NCBI GenBank assembly: GCA_003214815.1
Contig: QCLE01000002.1
Location: forward strand, 1-64,000
Direction: 5' to 3'
Length of the DNA: 64,000 nt
From: Prochlorococcus sp. AG-412-J13
GTDB taxonomy: Bacteria; Cyanobacteriota; Cyanobacteriia; PCC-6307; Cyanobiaceae
A program made the position numbers and the translations under genes. The notes beneath the pieces are model-generated. The model did not search any database. It saw only the letters and a program-made list of their open reading frames with translations, and was not told the DNA's origin. Positions 45,569 to 54,570 of the stretch are shown piece by piece (position 1 is the first letter of the stretch; every line of letters begins with the position of its first letter).

Positions 45569-45608
45569 TTTGAAATTTTCAAGAGAAATTACTTGAAAAA
45601 GTTTCAAA
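45569..45608. repeat. Tandem TTGAAA/TTTCAA palindromes upstream of topA
   Basis: Left site TTGAAA-T-TTTCAA (45570-45582) and right site TTGAAA-AAG-TTTCAA (45593-45607), centre to centre about 24 bp. The two sites are also inverted copies of each other, giving one imperfect 40-bp inverted repeat. It lies 52-91 bp upstream of the topA start and could bind a dimeric regulator or form an mRNA leader hairpin. Confidence 0.55.
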
Positions 45609-45659
45609 TAATCATAATATGCCCTAACTGAACAAAAACACCAATTTTTGAAATAAACC

Positions 45660-48266
45660 TTGGATCACACACTAGTTATTGTTGAAAGTCCTACCAAAGC
45701 AAAAACTATAAGAAAGTTTTTGCCTTCTAATTATGAAGTTCTTGCTTCAATGGGACACGTAAGAGATCTTCCAAAAGGGGCGGCTGAAATCCCTGCTGCA
45801 GTCAAAAAGGAAAAATGGTCAAGGATAGGAGTAAATACAACGGAAGATTTTGAACCACTATACATAGTTCCAAAAGATAAGAAAAAAGTTGTTAAAGAGC
45901 TGAAAGATGCATTGAAAGGTGCGACTCAACTATTACTGGCTACTGATGAAGATAGAGAGGGAGAGAGTATTAGCTGGCATCTGCTGCAAATACTTAAGCC
46001 TAAAATACCAACTAAGAGAATGGTTTTTCATGAAATTACAAAAAAGGCAATTAATAAAGCTTTAGATCAAACCAGAGAAATTGACATGGAACTTGTTCAG
46101 GCTCAAGAAACCAGAAGAATCTTGGACAGGCTTTTTGGATATGAATTATCTCCTTTACTTTGGAAGAAGGTAGCACCCCGATTATCTGCTGGTCGTGTTC
46201 AATCAGTTTCTGTAAGACTTCTTGTTAGAAGAGAGAGAGAAAGAAGATCCTTTAAAAAAGCTAGTTACTGGGGGATTAAAGCTTCCCTAGTAAAAGATAA
46301 TGTTACTTTCGAAACTAAATTATTTAGTTTAAACGGTCAAAGAATTTCTAATGGTTCCGATTTCGATGAACAAACCGGCAAATTAAAAAAAGGCAATAAA
46401 TCTTTAATAATTGGAGAAGAAAAAGTAAATGACTTATTGAAGATTTTTTCCTCTGAAGATTGGTTAGTCTCAAAAATAGAAAAAAAACCATCCACTCGTA
46501 AGCCAGTTCCTCCATTTACAACTAGTACATTGCAACAAGAAGCAAACAGGAAGCTTCGCTTGTCTGCAAGAGAAACTATGAGATGTGCACAAGGGCTATA
46601 TGAGAGAGGTTTCATAACATATATGAGGACTGATTCAGTTCATCTTTCCGAACAAGCCATTAGAGCTGCTAGAGAATGTGTCAGTTCTATGTATGGAAAA
46701 GAATATTTATCTAACGCACCAAGACAATTTAATTCAAACGCAAGAAATGCTCAAGAAGCACACGAAGCAATTAGGCCGGCAGGTGAGATATTTAAAACAC
46801 CAAAGGAAACTAATCTAACTGGTAGAGACTTATCTCTTTACGATTTAATTTGGAAAAGAACTGTAGCTAGTCAAATGGCGGAGGCTAGGCTAACAATGAT
46901 TAATGCTGAAATTAGTGTAGGAGATGGCTTATTTAAATCCAGCGGGAAAAGTATTGATTTCGCAGGATTCTTCAGAGCTTATGTCGAGGGAAGTGATGAC
47001 CCAAGTTCATCCCTTGAACAACAAGAAATTATTCTCCCAAACTTAACAACTGGAACATGTCTTGAAGTTACTAATAAGGAATCTACTTTTCATGAAACTA
47101 AACCGCCTGCAAGATATACAGAGGCTGCATTAGTTAAAGTTCTTGAAAAAGAAGGGATTGGAAGACCTTCTACCTATGCAAGTATTATTGGGACAATTGT
47201 TGATAGAGGTTATGCAAATATATCTTCAAATACTTTGGCTCCAACGTTTACAGCTTTTGCTGTTACCGCTCTATTAGAAGAACATTTTCCTGATCTGGTT
47301 GATACTACTTTTACTGCAAAAATGGAATCTTCATTGGATGAGATATCTTCAGGCAATCTTGAGTGGTTACCATACCTCGAGACTTTCTATAAAGGTAAAA
47401 ATGGTCTAGAGATAAAAGTTCAGAAAACAGAGGGTGATATTGATGGTAAAGCTTATAGACAAGTTGATTTCGAAGACCTTCCTTGTGTAGTCAGAATAGG
47501 CTCTAACGGGCCTTGGCTAGAGGGTATAAAAATTGATGAATCTGGTAATGAAATTCAAGCGAAAGGTAATCTTCCAATGGATATTACTCCTGGAGATTTA
47601 GACATAAAGCAAGTTGATCAAATTTTAAGTGGCCCATCAGATCTTGGCACTGATCCAAAAACTGGGGAAAAAGTCTTTTTAAGATTTGGCCCTTATGGAC
47701 CTTATGTACAATTGGGAAATAATGATCAAGATAAAGCTAAACCAAGAAGAGCTTCATTACCCAAAGAGTTAAAAACTGATGATCTAACACTAGATGAGGC
47801 TCTTGTCCTTTTAAGTTTGCCTAGATTGTTAGGCGTTCATCCAGAAGGAGGCATTGTTGAGGCTGATAGAGGAAGATTTGGACCTTATATTAAATGGATT
47901 AAAAATGAAAATGAATCTGAAAATAGATCATTAAAGAAAGAGGATGATGTTTTTAAAGTTGATATAAAACGAGCATTAGAAATTCTTGCGATGCCAAAAA
48001 TGGGTAGAGGCGGTCAAGAAGTACTTAAAGACTTTGGAAAACCGAAAGAATTTCAAGAAAAAATACAAATATTAAATGGAAGATATGGGGTCTATTTAAA
48101 ATGTGGCAAAACTAATGTTTCGATTGCCAAGGATACTGATTTAGAAAAATTCTCTATAGATGATGCTATATTTCTTTTAGAAGAAAAACTAAAAGATAAA
48201 AAAGGATCTATTTTAAAAAAAACAAAAATGAGTAATAAAAAAACTACAAGGAAAAAGAAAATTTAG
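45660..48266 (+). CDS. topA: DNA topoisomerase I
   Basis: Type IA topoisomerase relaxing negative supercoils. Toprim domain at the N-terminus with IVESPTKAKTI (7-17) and TDEDREGE (95-102), catalytic Tyr321 in FITYMRTDS, and EAHEAIRPA. Instead of zinc fingers the C-terminal part (about 600-850) has repeated modules of the type GxFGPYGPYVQLG/GRFGPYIKW/GRYGVYLKC, and a very Lys-rich tail. 868 residues. Starts at a TTG. The small lipoprotein gene begins 8 bp after it. Confidence 0.95.
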   Translation: MDHTLVIVESPTKAKTIRKFLPSNYEVLASMGHVRDLPKGAAEIPAAVKKEKWSRIGVNTTEDFEPLYIVPKDKKKVVKELKDALKGATQLLLATDEDREGESISWHLLQILKPKIPTKRMVFHEITKKAINKALDQTREIDMELVQAQETRRILDRLFGYELSPLLWKKVAPRLSAGRVQSVSVRLLVRRERERRSFKKASYWGIKASLVKDNVTFETKLFSLNGQRISNGSDFDEQTGKLKKGNKSLIIGEEKVNDLLKIFSSEDWLVSKIEKKPSTRKPVPPFTTSTLQQEANRKLRLSARETMRCAQGLYERGFITYMRTDSVHLSEQAIRAARECVSSMYGKEYLSNAPRQFNSNARNAQEAHEAIRPAGEIFKTPKETNLTGRDLSLYDLIWKRTVASQMAEARLTMINAEISVGDGLFKSSGKSIDFAGFFRAYVEGSDDPSSSLEQQEIILPNLTTGTCLEVTNKESTFHETKPPARYTEAALVKVLEKEGIGRPSTYASIIGTIVDRGYANISSNTLAPTFTAFAVTALLEEHFPDLVDTTFTAKMESSLDEISSGNLEWLPYLETFYKGKNGLEIKVQKTEGDIDGKAYRQVDFEDLPCVVRIGSNGPWLEGIKIDESGNEIQAKGNLPMDITPGDLDIKQVDQILSGPSDLGTDPKTGEKVFLRFGPYGPYVQLGNNDQDKAKPRRASLPKELKTDDLTLDEALVLLSLPRLLGVHPEGGIVEADRGRFGPYIKWIKNENESENRSLKKEDDVFKVDIKRALEILAMPKMGRGGQEVLKDFGKPKEFQEKIQILNGRYGVYLKCGKTNVSIAKDTDLEKFSIDDAIFLLEEKLKDKKGSILKKTKMSNKKTTRKKKI

Positions 48267-48274
48267 AAAAAAAT

Positions 48275-48760
48275 ATGATTTTTAAAAAAAAAGAATTTTT
48301 TTTATTAATTTTATTAATTTTATTGCAATCATGTTCTGGAGGGAGGATTGGAAATTTTCTTGAAAGTAGTTTTAATGATTTAGAAAAAATAAGCCAAGAT
48401 GAAGATTTACAAAATAAATCAGTTAATAAAAAAATTGTCGTAAAAGAAAACAAAGAAATTGATGATAAAAAAAACAAAAAAATAAAAAAACTAGAAAAGC
48501 CAAAAAATGTTCTAGAAAATAAAAAGAATATAAATTTAGAAAAGATACCAAAACAAATTAATTATAAAACTCAGAATTTTTTAAAGAAAAGAAAAATAGA
48601 GCTTCAATCTTACAAAATAATATTCATCTTAAAAGATGTAGATCCAAAAGATCCTACGGAAAAGTTAAGTTCCATATTAAGTAATTCTGAGGTAAATTTT
48701 GAAATAGAAAAGATTGAACGTATCTTAGATTCAAAAAATAAAAGTATGAATCAAAATTAA
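48275..48760 (+). CDS. Lys-rich lipoprotein, unknown function
   Basis: A 161-residue protein with a lipoprotein signal: basic start MIFKKKEFF, hydrophobic LLILLILL, and lipobox LQSC with Cys20 as the lipidation site. The mature part is extremely Lys/Asn/Glu-rich (KKNKKIKKLEKPK region, about 60-105) and low in complexity, followed by a more ordered C-terminus (IIFILKDVDPKDPTEKLSSIL). No family recognised. It lies between topA and the DUF2232 gene in one plus-strand run. Confidence 0.65.
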   Translation: MIFKKKEFFLLILLILLQSCSGGRIGNFLESSFNDLEKISQDEDLQNKSVNKKIVVKENKEIDDKKNKKIKKLEKPKNVLENKKNINLEKIPKQINYKTQNFLKKRKIELQSYKIIFILKDVDPKDPTEKLSSILSNSEVNFEIEKIERILDSKNKSMNQN

Positions 48761-48779
48761 TTAAAATATTCAACAAAAA

Positions 48780-49418
48780 ATGAAAATAACAACAAAAACT
48801 GAAGCATTAAATATTGTCGAGACCTCATACTTAGCATCTCTTTCGTCTTTATTATGGGTTGCACTTTATTATTTGCCAATTGGGGGGTCTTTATTAAGGT
48901 TGATTTTACCCCTCCCAATCATCCTGTTGCACTTAAGAAGAGGAACTAAAATTGCATTGGAAGGTCTCCTAATACAATTTCTACTTTTATTCATAATTAT
49001 GGGTCCTGTTAGAGGAACTTTATTTTTATTTCCTTATGGGATCTTGGCTTTTTGGTTGGGTTGGTGTTGGTTTAAAGAAAAGAGTTGGAAACTTAGTTTA
49101 ACTGTTGGAGTTTTTATTGGAACCCTTGGATTCTTTCTAAGAGTAATAGCCTTATCTACGTTGGTTAGAGATAATCTTTGGGTATTAATTACTAGAGCGA
49201 GTTATGGTCTAATAGAAAATTTCATTGGATTATTTAATTTACCTTTATCCCCCTCAATTTTGAGTATCCAATTAGTTGCAATTTTATTAATAATTTTTCA
49301 AGAAATAGTTTATGTTTTAACGGTTCATGTAGTTGCCTATTCGCTGTTTCCGAGATTTAAATTAACTATCCCAGATCCTCCTAGATTATTAAATAGTTTA
49401 GTTGATTTTAATAATTGA
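48780..49418 (+). CDS. DUF2232 family membrane protein
   Basis: A 212-residue integral membrane protein with about six hydrophobic helices, resembling substrate-binding (S-component-like) membrane proteins. Typical stretches are VETSYLASLSSLLW, LPLPIILLHLRRGTKIAL and ILAFWLGWCWFKE. This matches DUF2232 as I recall it. Such folds sometimes partner with ECF modules; an EcfT-like gene is present at 4837, but no direct link is shown. cobT follows 10 bp later. Confidence 0.72.
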   Translation: MKITTKTEALNIVETSYLASLSSLLWVALYYLPIGGSLLRLILPLPIILLHLRRGTKIALEGLLIQFLLLFIIMGPVRGTLFLFPYGILAFWLGWCWFKEKSWKLSLTVGVFIGTLGFFLRVIALSTLVRDNLWVLITRASYGLIENFIGLFNLPLSPSILSIQLVAILLIIFQEIVYVLTVHVVAYSLFPRFKLTIPDPPRLLNSLVDFNN

Positions 49419-49428
49419 AAAAGTAAGA

Positions 49429-50586
49429 ATGTATAGTAAAGAATTAGGTATAAATTTTTTTGGTAATGAATCCAATAAAAAAAGACAACTTAATAAGATA
49501 GAAAGACTGAAAAAGAATATAAATAATTTCAAAATATTTCTTGTAATTGCAGGCACTAATACATCTCAAATTCCAGGAATTTCCGCTGCAGGTATTAATG
49601 CAAAATCAAGGAGAATAACTGCGCTAGCAGATGCCGAATTTTTGCTTAAGGGTGCTTCAAAAGATAATAAATATAAATTGCCTCTCCTCAATGCAGGAGT
49701 TACTCCTGCCCTAATAAGTCATGTTTGTTCAAAGCTTATTAATATTTATCCAGTTATTGTTCCTTTGGGAATAGGAGTAAAGCCTTATTTTAATCATTTG
49801 GTTGTAGAAGATAGAGATTTGGAGCCATCAAATTGTCTTACTACTGGTAAATCTATGACCAAAGATAGAGTTATAAATCTCTATGAAAGAGGTCTTGCTA
49901 TAGGAAAATCCTCAAAACAACCCATCTTAATTTCTGAATCTGTACCAGGAGGCACCACAACTGCCCAGGCGGTAATGGAAGCTTTTGGCTTGCGGGTTTC
50001 TAATTTAGTAGGGAGTAGTTTATTTAAAGCTCCACGAGAACTAAGAAGAAAAGTAGTTCAAAAAGGACTTTCAAATGCAAATCTCAAGACTGATTTTGAC
50101 TCTTTTGATGTTGTCGCATCAGTGGGAGATCCTTTCCAAGCTTTCTCAATGGGTTTATTAATTGGTGCTAGATTAGCAAAGCAACCTGTAATATTGGCAG
50201 GTGGAAGTCAAATGCTTGCTGTCATTTTGCTTGTATTAGAATTCTTAGGTAAAAAAAATAAAGATGATTTTATTGAGGATGTTTTCATTGCCACAACTGG
50301 TTGGCTTTTAAAAGATAATTCTTTAAAAGATCTATTAAATTTAATTAATGAGAAATATGATATCAACTTATTAGGTTTAGCAAGCCCCTTAAATTTTAAA
50401 TTATCAACATACAAAGAATTGAAAGATTATGAAATAGGACATGTAAAAGAAGGAGTAGGTGCTGGTGGAATATCAATACTTGCTTTTTTGAACGGTTTTA
50501 CAAATCACAAAATAGTTTCATTGTGTCAACAAAATCTGGAAATGATGAAGGGTTTAGGTCAAATTTCTTTAGAGCAGGATTGCTGA
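49429..50586 (+). CDS. cobT: CobT-like nicotinate-nucleotide phosphoribosyltransferase (TIGR00303 type)
   Basis: Belongs to the nicotinate-nucleotide:base phosphoribosyltransferase family that activates the lower-ligand base of cobamides. Seen: AGTNTSQIPGISAAGIN, PLLNAGVTPALISHV, SESVPGGTTTAQAVMEAFG and ILAGGSQMLAV. Start set at the ATG at 49429 (385 residues); the longer frame to TTG 49402 overlaps the DUF2232 gene. The next gene starts directly after the TGA. With cobI at 2149 it indicates cobamide synthesis; which base is used is not visible. Confidence 0.8.
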   Translation: MYSKELGINFFGNESNKKRQLNKIERLKKNINNFKIFLVIAGTNTSQIPGISAAGINAKSRRITALADAEFLLKGASKDNKYKLPLLNAGVTPALISHVCSKLINIYPVIVPLGIGVKPYFNHLVVEDRDLEPSNCLTTGKSMTKDRVINLYERGLAIGKSSKQPILISESVPGGTTTAQAVMEAFGLRVSNLVGSSLFKAPRELRRKVVQKGLSNANLKTDFDSFDVVASVGDPFQAFSMGLLIGARLAKQPVILAGGSQMLAVILLVLEFLGKKNKDDFIEDVFIATTGWLLKDNSLKDLLNLINEKYDINLLGLASPLNFKLSTYKELKDYEIGHVKEGVGAGGISILAFLNGFTNHKIVSLCQQNLEMMKGLGQISLEQDC

Positions 50587-51585
50587 ATGTTTTCAAAATT
50601 TGCAACCAGAAGAGAATTTTTAAATTATGGTAAGCTTTCGCTTTTATTTCTCTTAAACTCTTGCAGTAATATTCCTAATAAAGTAAAAATTGCACTACAA
50701 AATTCTTTTTATCCACAATCTTTTAAAGATACGATTCCAAAAGATTGGAAGCAGGAAAAAATTAATTTTGAAAGTATTCAGCTAGAAAAAAATAGAAACT
50801 CAATTTTCAATTCTGACTTTACTTTAATAAATGATGGATGGATTACTAGTATAGATTTTGCGGAATTTGAAAAAATAAATGAATATCCACTGATCGAAAA
50901 TTTGGATAAGAGATCGATAGATTATTTAGGAAGTTTTAATCAAAATCAAAGAAGTAAATTATTTCCTATGGGCGTAGTACCTTATACAATTATCATTAAA
51001 AATAATAAAGAATTAATAAATTCAGCCAGAAATTCTTGGGATTTCCTTCTTTCTAAAAAATTAACTGGGAAAATTATTTTCCCACAAAGTCCCAGAATAA
51101 TATTGTCAATTGCTAAAAAAATCAATTTATCTAATTCTTTAAAAAAACTCAACAGCCAAGCAATGTTATTTGATGATAGAAATATGCTCAATTGGTTGAT
51201 TAATTCTGATGCTTGTGTCGCAATAGTTCCTTATAGTCTCTGCTCAAAATATTTAAAAATAGATCCAAGGCTTTCTTTAGTTTTCCCAAGCCAAGGTGTA
51301 CCTTTGATGTGGCATTTTCTACTTAGTCGATCAAAGCTAAATCATACAATATTAATTGAATGGATTAAATCTTTAGAAAATAAATCAATAGTAGATAAAT
51401 TAGTAAGCCAAGGTTGGTATCTGCCATTCAATATTGATTATTTACAAAGTAAATATAAATCTGAGATGTTACCAATCTCAGGACCTTCTGAGAAATGTTG
51501 GAAAAATAGTTGGTCTTTCCCTGTTCTAACAACTGAACAAAAAATTAATCTTAAAAATTTCTGGAATGAGTCTTTAACCCCATAA
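50587..51585 (+). CDS. Solute-binding-protein-like lipoprotein with Tat-type signal
   Basis: A 332-residue protein. Its N-terminus has a twin-arginine motif (TRREFL, 7-12) followed by a hydrophobic LSLLFLLNSC, where the last Cys (about 26) fits a lipobox, so it may be a Tat-exported lipoprotein. The body resembles type II periplasmic binding proteins (FPMGVVPYTIIIKN, KLTGKIIFPQSPR, VAIVPYSLCSKYL), similar to spermidine/iron-binding proteins. No transporter subunits are adjacent. Its last 12 bp overlap the converging aldo/keto reductase gene. Confidence 0.65.
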   Translation: MFSKFATRREFLNYGKLSLLFLLNSCSNIPNKVKIALQNSFYPQSFKDTIPKDWKQEKINFESIQLEKNRNSIFNSDFTLINDGWITSIDFAEFEKINEYPLIENLDKRSIDYLGSFNQNQRSKLFPMGVVPYTIIIKNNKELINSARNSWDFLLSKKLTGKIIFPQSPRIILSIAKKINLSNSLKKLNSQAMLFDDRNMLNWLINSDACVAIVPYSLCSKYLKIDPRLSLVFPSQGVPLMWHFLLSRSKLNHTILIEWIKSLENKSIVDKLVSQGWYLPFNIDYLQSKYKSEMLPISGPSEKCWKNSWSFPVLTTEQKINLKNFWNESLTP

Positions 51586-52716
51586 TCTTTTTGTCGGAGT
51601 TTCAATTAATGAGTTGTGGGTTTGCTTTAATAAATTCGGTATATCTAATTTACTAGGACATTTAGGAACACATTCATTGCATTCTTGACAAAATGAGGAA
51701 TTTTTTTCTTCCCACCAGTGGCCAGCTTTTCCTATTAAGTTGTATCTTTCTTTTGAAAATTCTGATTGGCCATAACCAATAGATATATTCCTTAAACGAA
51801 GTATTTCTGGAATAGGTATTTCATTTGGGCATGGAAGACAACATCTGCATTGTTCACACTTCGTTGAGTTTAATCTTTTATTAGCAACTTCCTCAATTTT
51901 ATTTAGAGCGCTTTTTTCAAGTTTTGTAAGCTTCTCAAAGGAGTTTTTAAGTTTATTCGCAAATTCAAAATCTTTTTTTCTGGTCGCCCCTAAGGACAAA
52001 GTTGTAATGCCTTTTGCTAATAGAAATCGATACGCTAATTCTAATGGATGAAAAGGCTTAGAGGCCTCTAACAAAATATCACTTGGAGAATATAATCTTC
52101 CACCTTTATCAGCAGGCGATATTGCTAATACTCCCATACCTTTTTTTATTGCTTGCTCTGCCAAAGTAATTTTAGATTGATCTAAATAATGTAAATGTAG
52201 ACTGCAAAAACTAAAGACTTCAAAGTTAATTGCTTCTCTAATAAGTGAGTAACTTCCATGGGAACTAAAACCAACTTGATCAACTAGTTCCTTCTCAAGT
52301 ATCCATGATATAAATTTCTTACCCTCTCCAGATATAACCCAATCTAGATGTTGTTTTAAATTCAGTCCATGAATTGCAAGATTATTAATTTTCTTGCGAT
52401 TTAAATTTTTAAGAGAATTTTTAAAATTATTTTTTAAAAATTCAAAATCACCCTTTGGTAAAACTTTGGTAGTAATCACCCAATTTTTTTCTTTTATATT
52501 TTCTTCAATTTCTAGTTTTTTTATTGAATTTCCAATAAGTGATTCAGCATCACCATAAGAAGGTGCTGTTTCTATGTGGTTAATTCCTACATGATATGCA
52601 TTTTTGATTATGCTATACATTTTTTCGAGACTTTCAGTTGCTCGCATTGTCCCTAAAGTGAATAAGCTAACTTTCGCCCCTCTTCCAAATGATCTTTTTT
52701 TTGAATTAATAATCAT
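51574..52716 (-). CDS. Aldo/keto reductase with C-terminal 2x[4Fe-4S] domain
   Basis: A 380-residue fusion-type AKR. The barrel has TAPSYGDAESLIG (the Tyr of the tetrad), ITTKVLPKG (Lys) and LAIHGLN (His). The C-terminus (about 290-370) carries CEQCRCCLPCPNEI and CQECNECVPKCP, two ferredoxin-like cysteine sets, so it probably uses or passes electrons through Fe-S clusters. Substrate unknown. Divergent from ribE (112 bp). Confidence 0.85.
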   Translation of the reverse strand: MIINSKKRSFGRGAKVSLFTLGTMRATESLEKMYSIIKNAYHVGINHIETAPSYGDAESLIGNSIKKLEIEENIKEKNWVITTKVLPKGDFEFLKNNFKNSLKNLNRKKINNLAIHGLNLKQHLDWVISGEGKKFISWILEKELVDQVGFSSHGSYSLIREAINFEVFSFCSLHLHYLDQSKITLAEQAIKKGMGVLAISPADKGGRLYSPSDILLEASKPFHPLELAYRFLLAKGITTLSLGATRKKDFEFANKLKNSFEKLTKLEKSALNKIEEVANKRLNSTKCEQCRCCLPCPNEIPIPEILRLRNISIGYGQSEFSKERYNLIGKAGHWWEEKNSSFCQECNECVPKCPSKLDIPNLLKQTHNSLIETPTKRLWG

Positions 52717-52774
52717 CTAAATATGATCAATTTCTTTTTATTTACTCTTTAATTTATTTATAGTTGAAAATGAC

Positions 52775-52794
52775 TTAAAGTAAATTAAAGTAAA
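52775..52794 (+). repeat. Tandem 10-bp repeat upstream of ribE
   Basis: Two perfect copies of TTAAAGTAAA (52775-52784, 52785-52794), one DNA helical turn apart, ending 34 bp before the ribE ATG. A possible factor-binding site in the AKR/ribE divergent region. Confidence 0.45.
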
Positions 52795-52828
52795 TACAAA
52801 ATTTTGCAAAAATATTTTTATTGAATCT

Positions 52829-53482
52829 ATGTTCACAGGAATAATTCAATCAATTGGAAAACTAAAACAAGAAAAAAATATTTTAGAAATTGAAATTCTA
52901 GATAACTTTTTTGATATGGCAATCGGTGACAGTATTGCTGTTGATGGAATTTGTTTGACAGTTAAAGAGATTTTTCAAAATACATTTACCGTTGATGTTA
53001 GTGAGGAAACATTAAAAAAAACAACTTTAGGATTAAAGTCGAACCCGAATAAGATTGTTAATTTGGAGCCAGCTCTTAGGGTGTCTGACCGTCTAGGAGG
53101 GCATATAGTCAGTGGTCATGTTGATGGCCTTGGAATAGTTGAGAATGTAGAAAAATTAGAGAAATCTTGGCTATTATCTATAAAGTGGAAAAATAAAAAT
53201 TTTTCAAAATATGTAGTTAATAAAGGCAGTATTTGTTTAAATGGTATAAGTCTTACAATTGCAAAATATGAGAAGGAAGGAGAAATATTTACTATTGCGA
53301 TAATTCCTCATACTTGGCATAACACAAATCTGAATAAATTAAATGTCGGTGATATCGTAAACCTCGAGGCGGATGCACTAATTAAATATGTAGAAAAATT
53401 ACTTTTGTTTAATAGTAATAATAAAGAAGATTTTTCTGGAAAAAATATTTCTCCGGAGTGGCTTAAAGAAAACGGTTGGTAA
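52829..53482 (+). CDS. ribE: Riboflavin synthase, alpha chain
   Basis: Dismutates two 6,7-dimethyl-8-ribityllumazines to riboflavin. Two lumazine-binding domains are seen: residues 1-97 (MFTGIIQSIGKL, DSIAVDGICLTV) and 98-200 (GHIVSGHVDGLG, KGSICLNGISLTI). 217 residues, normal. Its stop is 10 bp from the stop of the converging abrB. Confidence 0.95.
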   Translation: MFTGIIQSIGKLKQEKNILEIEILDNFFDMAIGDSIAVDGICLTVKEIFQNTFTVDVSEETLKKTTLGLKSNPNKIVNLEPALRVSDRLGGHIVSGHVDGLGIVENVEKLEKSWLLSIKWKNKNFSKYVVNKGSICLNGISLTIAKYEKEGEIFTIAIIPHTWHNTNLNKLNVGDIVNLEADALIKYVEKLLLFNSNNKEDFSGKNISPEWLKENGW

Positions 53483-53492
53483 AATATATTTT

Positions 53493-53846
53493 TTAATTTA
53501 ATGGAATAAGATAAATTATTTTTGACTCTTTTTTTAGATCTATTTTAAATTCCTGACCGGGTTCTAGACCTAATTTTTTAGTGTAGGCATGACCAATTAA
53601 TAGGTTACCATTGCCGTGAACCTTAGTTTTAAATTCTATCTGTCTGCCCCTTGAAGCTTTACTACCATTTTTCCCCTGACGACCATTTCCTGTTTTGTAA
53701 CCCTTAGCTTCGATAAGCGCCCTATAAAAACTTTTTCTTAAGACTCTTCCGCTAGGACCTACATACCCACAACCTTTTGCTATCTCATCTTCGGATTTTT
53801 TACTTAATAATTTTGCTTTTTCAAGAAGATCTTTTCCCTCTAGCAT
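53493..53846 (-). CDS. cyAbrB-family transcriptional regulator
   Basis: A 117-residue member of the cyanobacterial AbrB-like family, whose DNA-binding swapped-hairpin domain is C-terminal. Seen: SEDEIAKGCGYVG, LRKSFYRALIEAKG, and IEFKTKVHGNGNLLIGHAYTK-like strand pattern near the end (about 72-92). These regulators act on carbon/nitrogen balance and cell cycle genes. It follows ctaE on the same strand after a 97-bp gap that contains an AT-only palindrome. Confidence 0.85.
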   Translation of the reverse strand: MLEGKDLLEKAKLLSKKSEDEIAKGCGYVGPSGRVLRKSFYRALIEAKGYKTGNGRQGKNGSKASRGRQIEFKTKVHGNGNLLIGHAYTKKLGLEPGQEFKIDLKKESKIIYLIPLN

Positions 53847-53913
53847 TATCTGACAAATTTATAATTATATATTCTTACTAAAAAGGAGAACTGTGGCAAT
53901 ATAAATTAATAAA

Positions 53914-53941
53914 AAATATATTTAATTCTTTAAATATATTT
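53914..53941 (-). terminator. AT-only 12-bp inverted repeat after ctaE
   Basis: AAATATATTTAA (53914-53925), TTCT, TTAAATATATTT (53930-53941). On the minus strand it starts 2 bp after the ctaE stop and its 3' arm runs into TTTATT, so it can act as a weak terminator. It is also 68 bp upstream of the abrB start and could be an operator. Confidence 0.5.
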
Positions 53942-53943
53942 AT

Positions 53944-54546
53944 TCATAAAAGATACAAAATAATAAATAATATAACCCATATTCCATCTACAAAATGCCA
54001 GTACAATTCAACAGCTTCTAATGGAAACATATTGTCACTAGTTAATCTTCCGCCATTTATTCTCGATTGCCAAGTAATAATTAAAATCATTAAAGTGCCT
54101 AAAGTGACATGTAATCCATGAAAACCAGTAAGAGCATAAAAAGTACTTGCAAATAAATTGTCGGTTAATCCAAAAGGTAAATGAAAATATTCAAATAATT
54201 GACATATTAAAAAAATTATTCCAAGAAAAGCAGTAAAAAATAACCATTTTTGGGCATTAAGGTTTTTATCTTTCAAAAGTGCTTTACCCGCTTTATGGAA
54301 AGTTGCACTACTCACAAGTAATAAGATTGTATTGAGTGTAGGTATTGGAAGCTCTAATTCATAGATAGCACCATCGGGTAATGGATTTACTGCTTTATAA
54401 GTTAGATAAGCAGCGAAGAATCCAGCAAAAGTCATCCCGTCCGCAATCAAGAAAGTTATAAGGCCAAACAATCTGAAATCTTCATGTGTTTCATTAACTT
54501 CAGAATTATTTTTTTGAATTTCTTTTGAGCTATCTAGAGTTGTCAT
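53944..54546 (-). CDS. ctaE: Cytochrome c oxidase subunit III
   Basis: A 200-residue integral membrane subunit of the aa3 oxidase with five hydrophobic helices, as in the short bacterial form. Typical: RLFGLITFLIADGMTFAGFF, FYALTGFHGLHVTLGTLM and AVELYWHFVDGIWVILF. Third gene of ctaCDE, 24 bp after ctaD. Confidence 0.96.
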   Translation of the reverse strand: MTTLDSSKEIQKNNSEVNETHEDFRLFGLITFLIADGMTFAGFFAAYLTYKAVNPLPDGAIYELELPIPTLNTILLLVSSATFHKAGKALLKDKNLNAQKWLFFTAFLGIIFLICQLFEYFHLPFGLTDNLFASTFYALTGFHGLHVTLGTLMILIITWQSRINGGRLTSDNMFPLEAVELYWHFVDGIWVILFIILYLL

Positions 54547-54570
54547 ATGTTTTTATTTTTGTTCAGAAAT

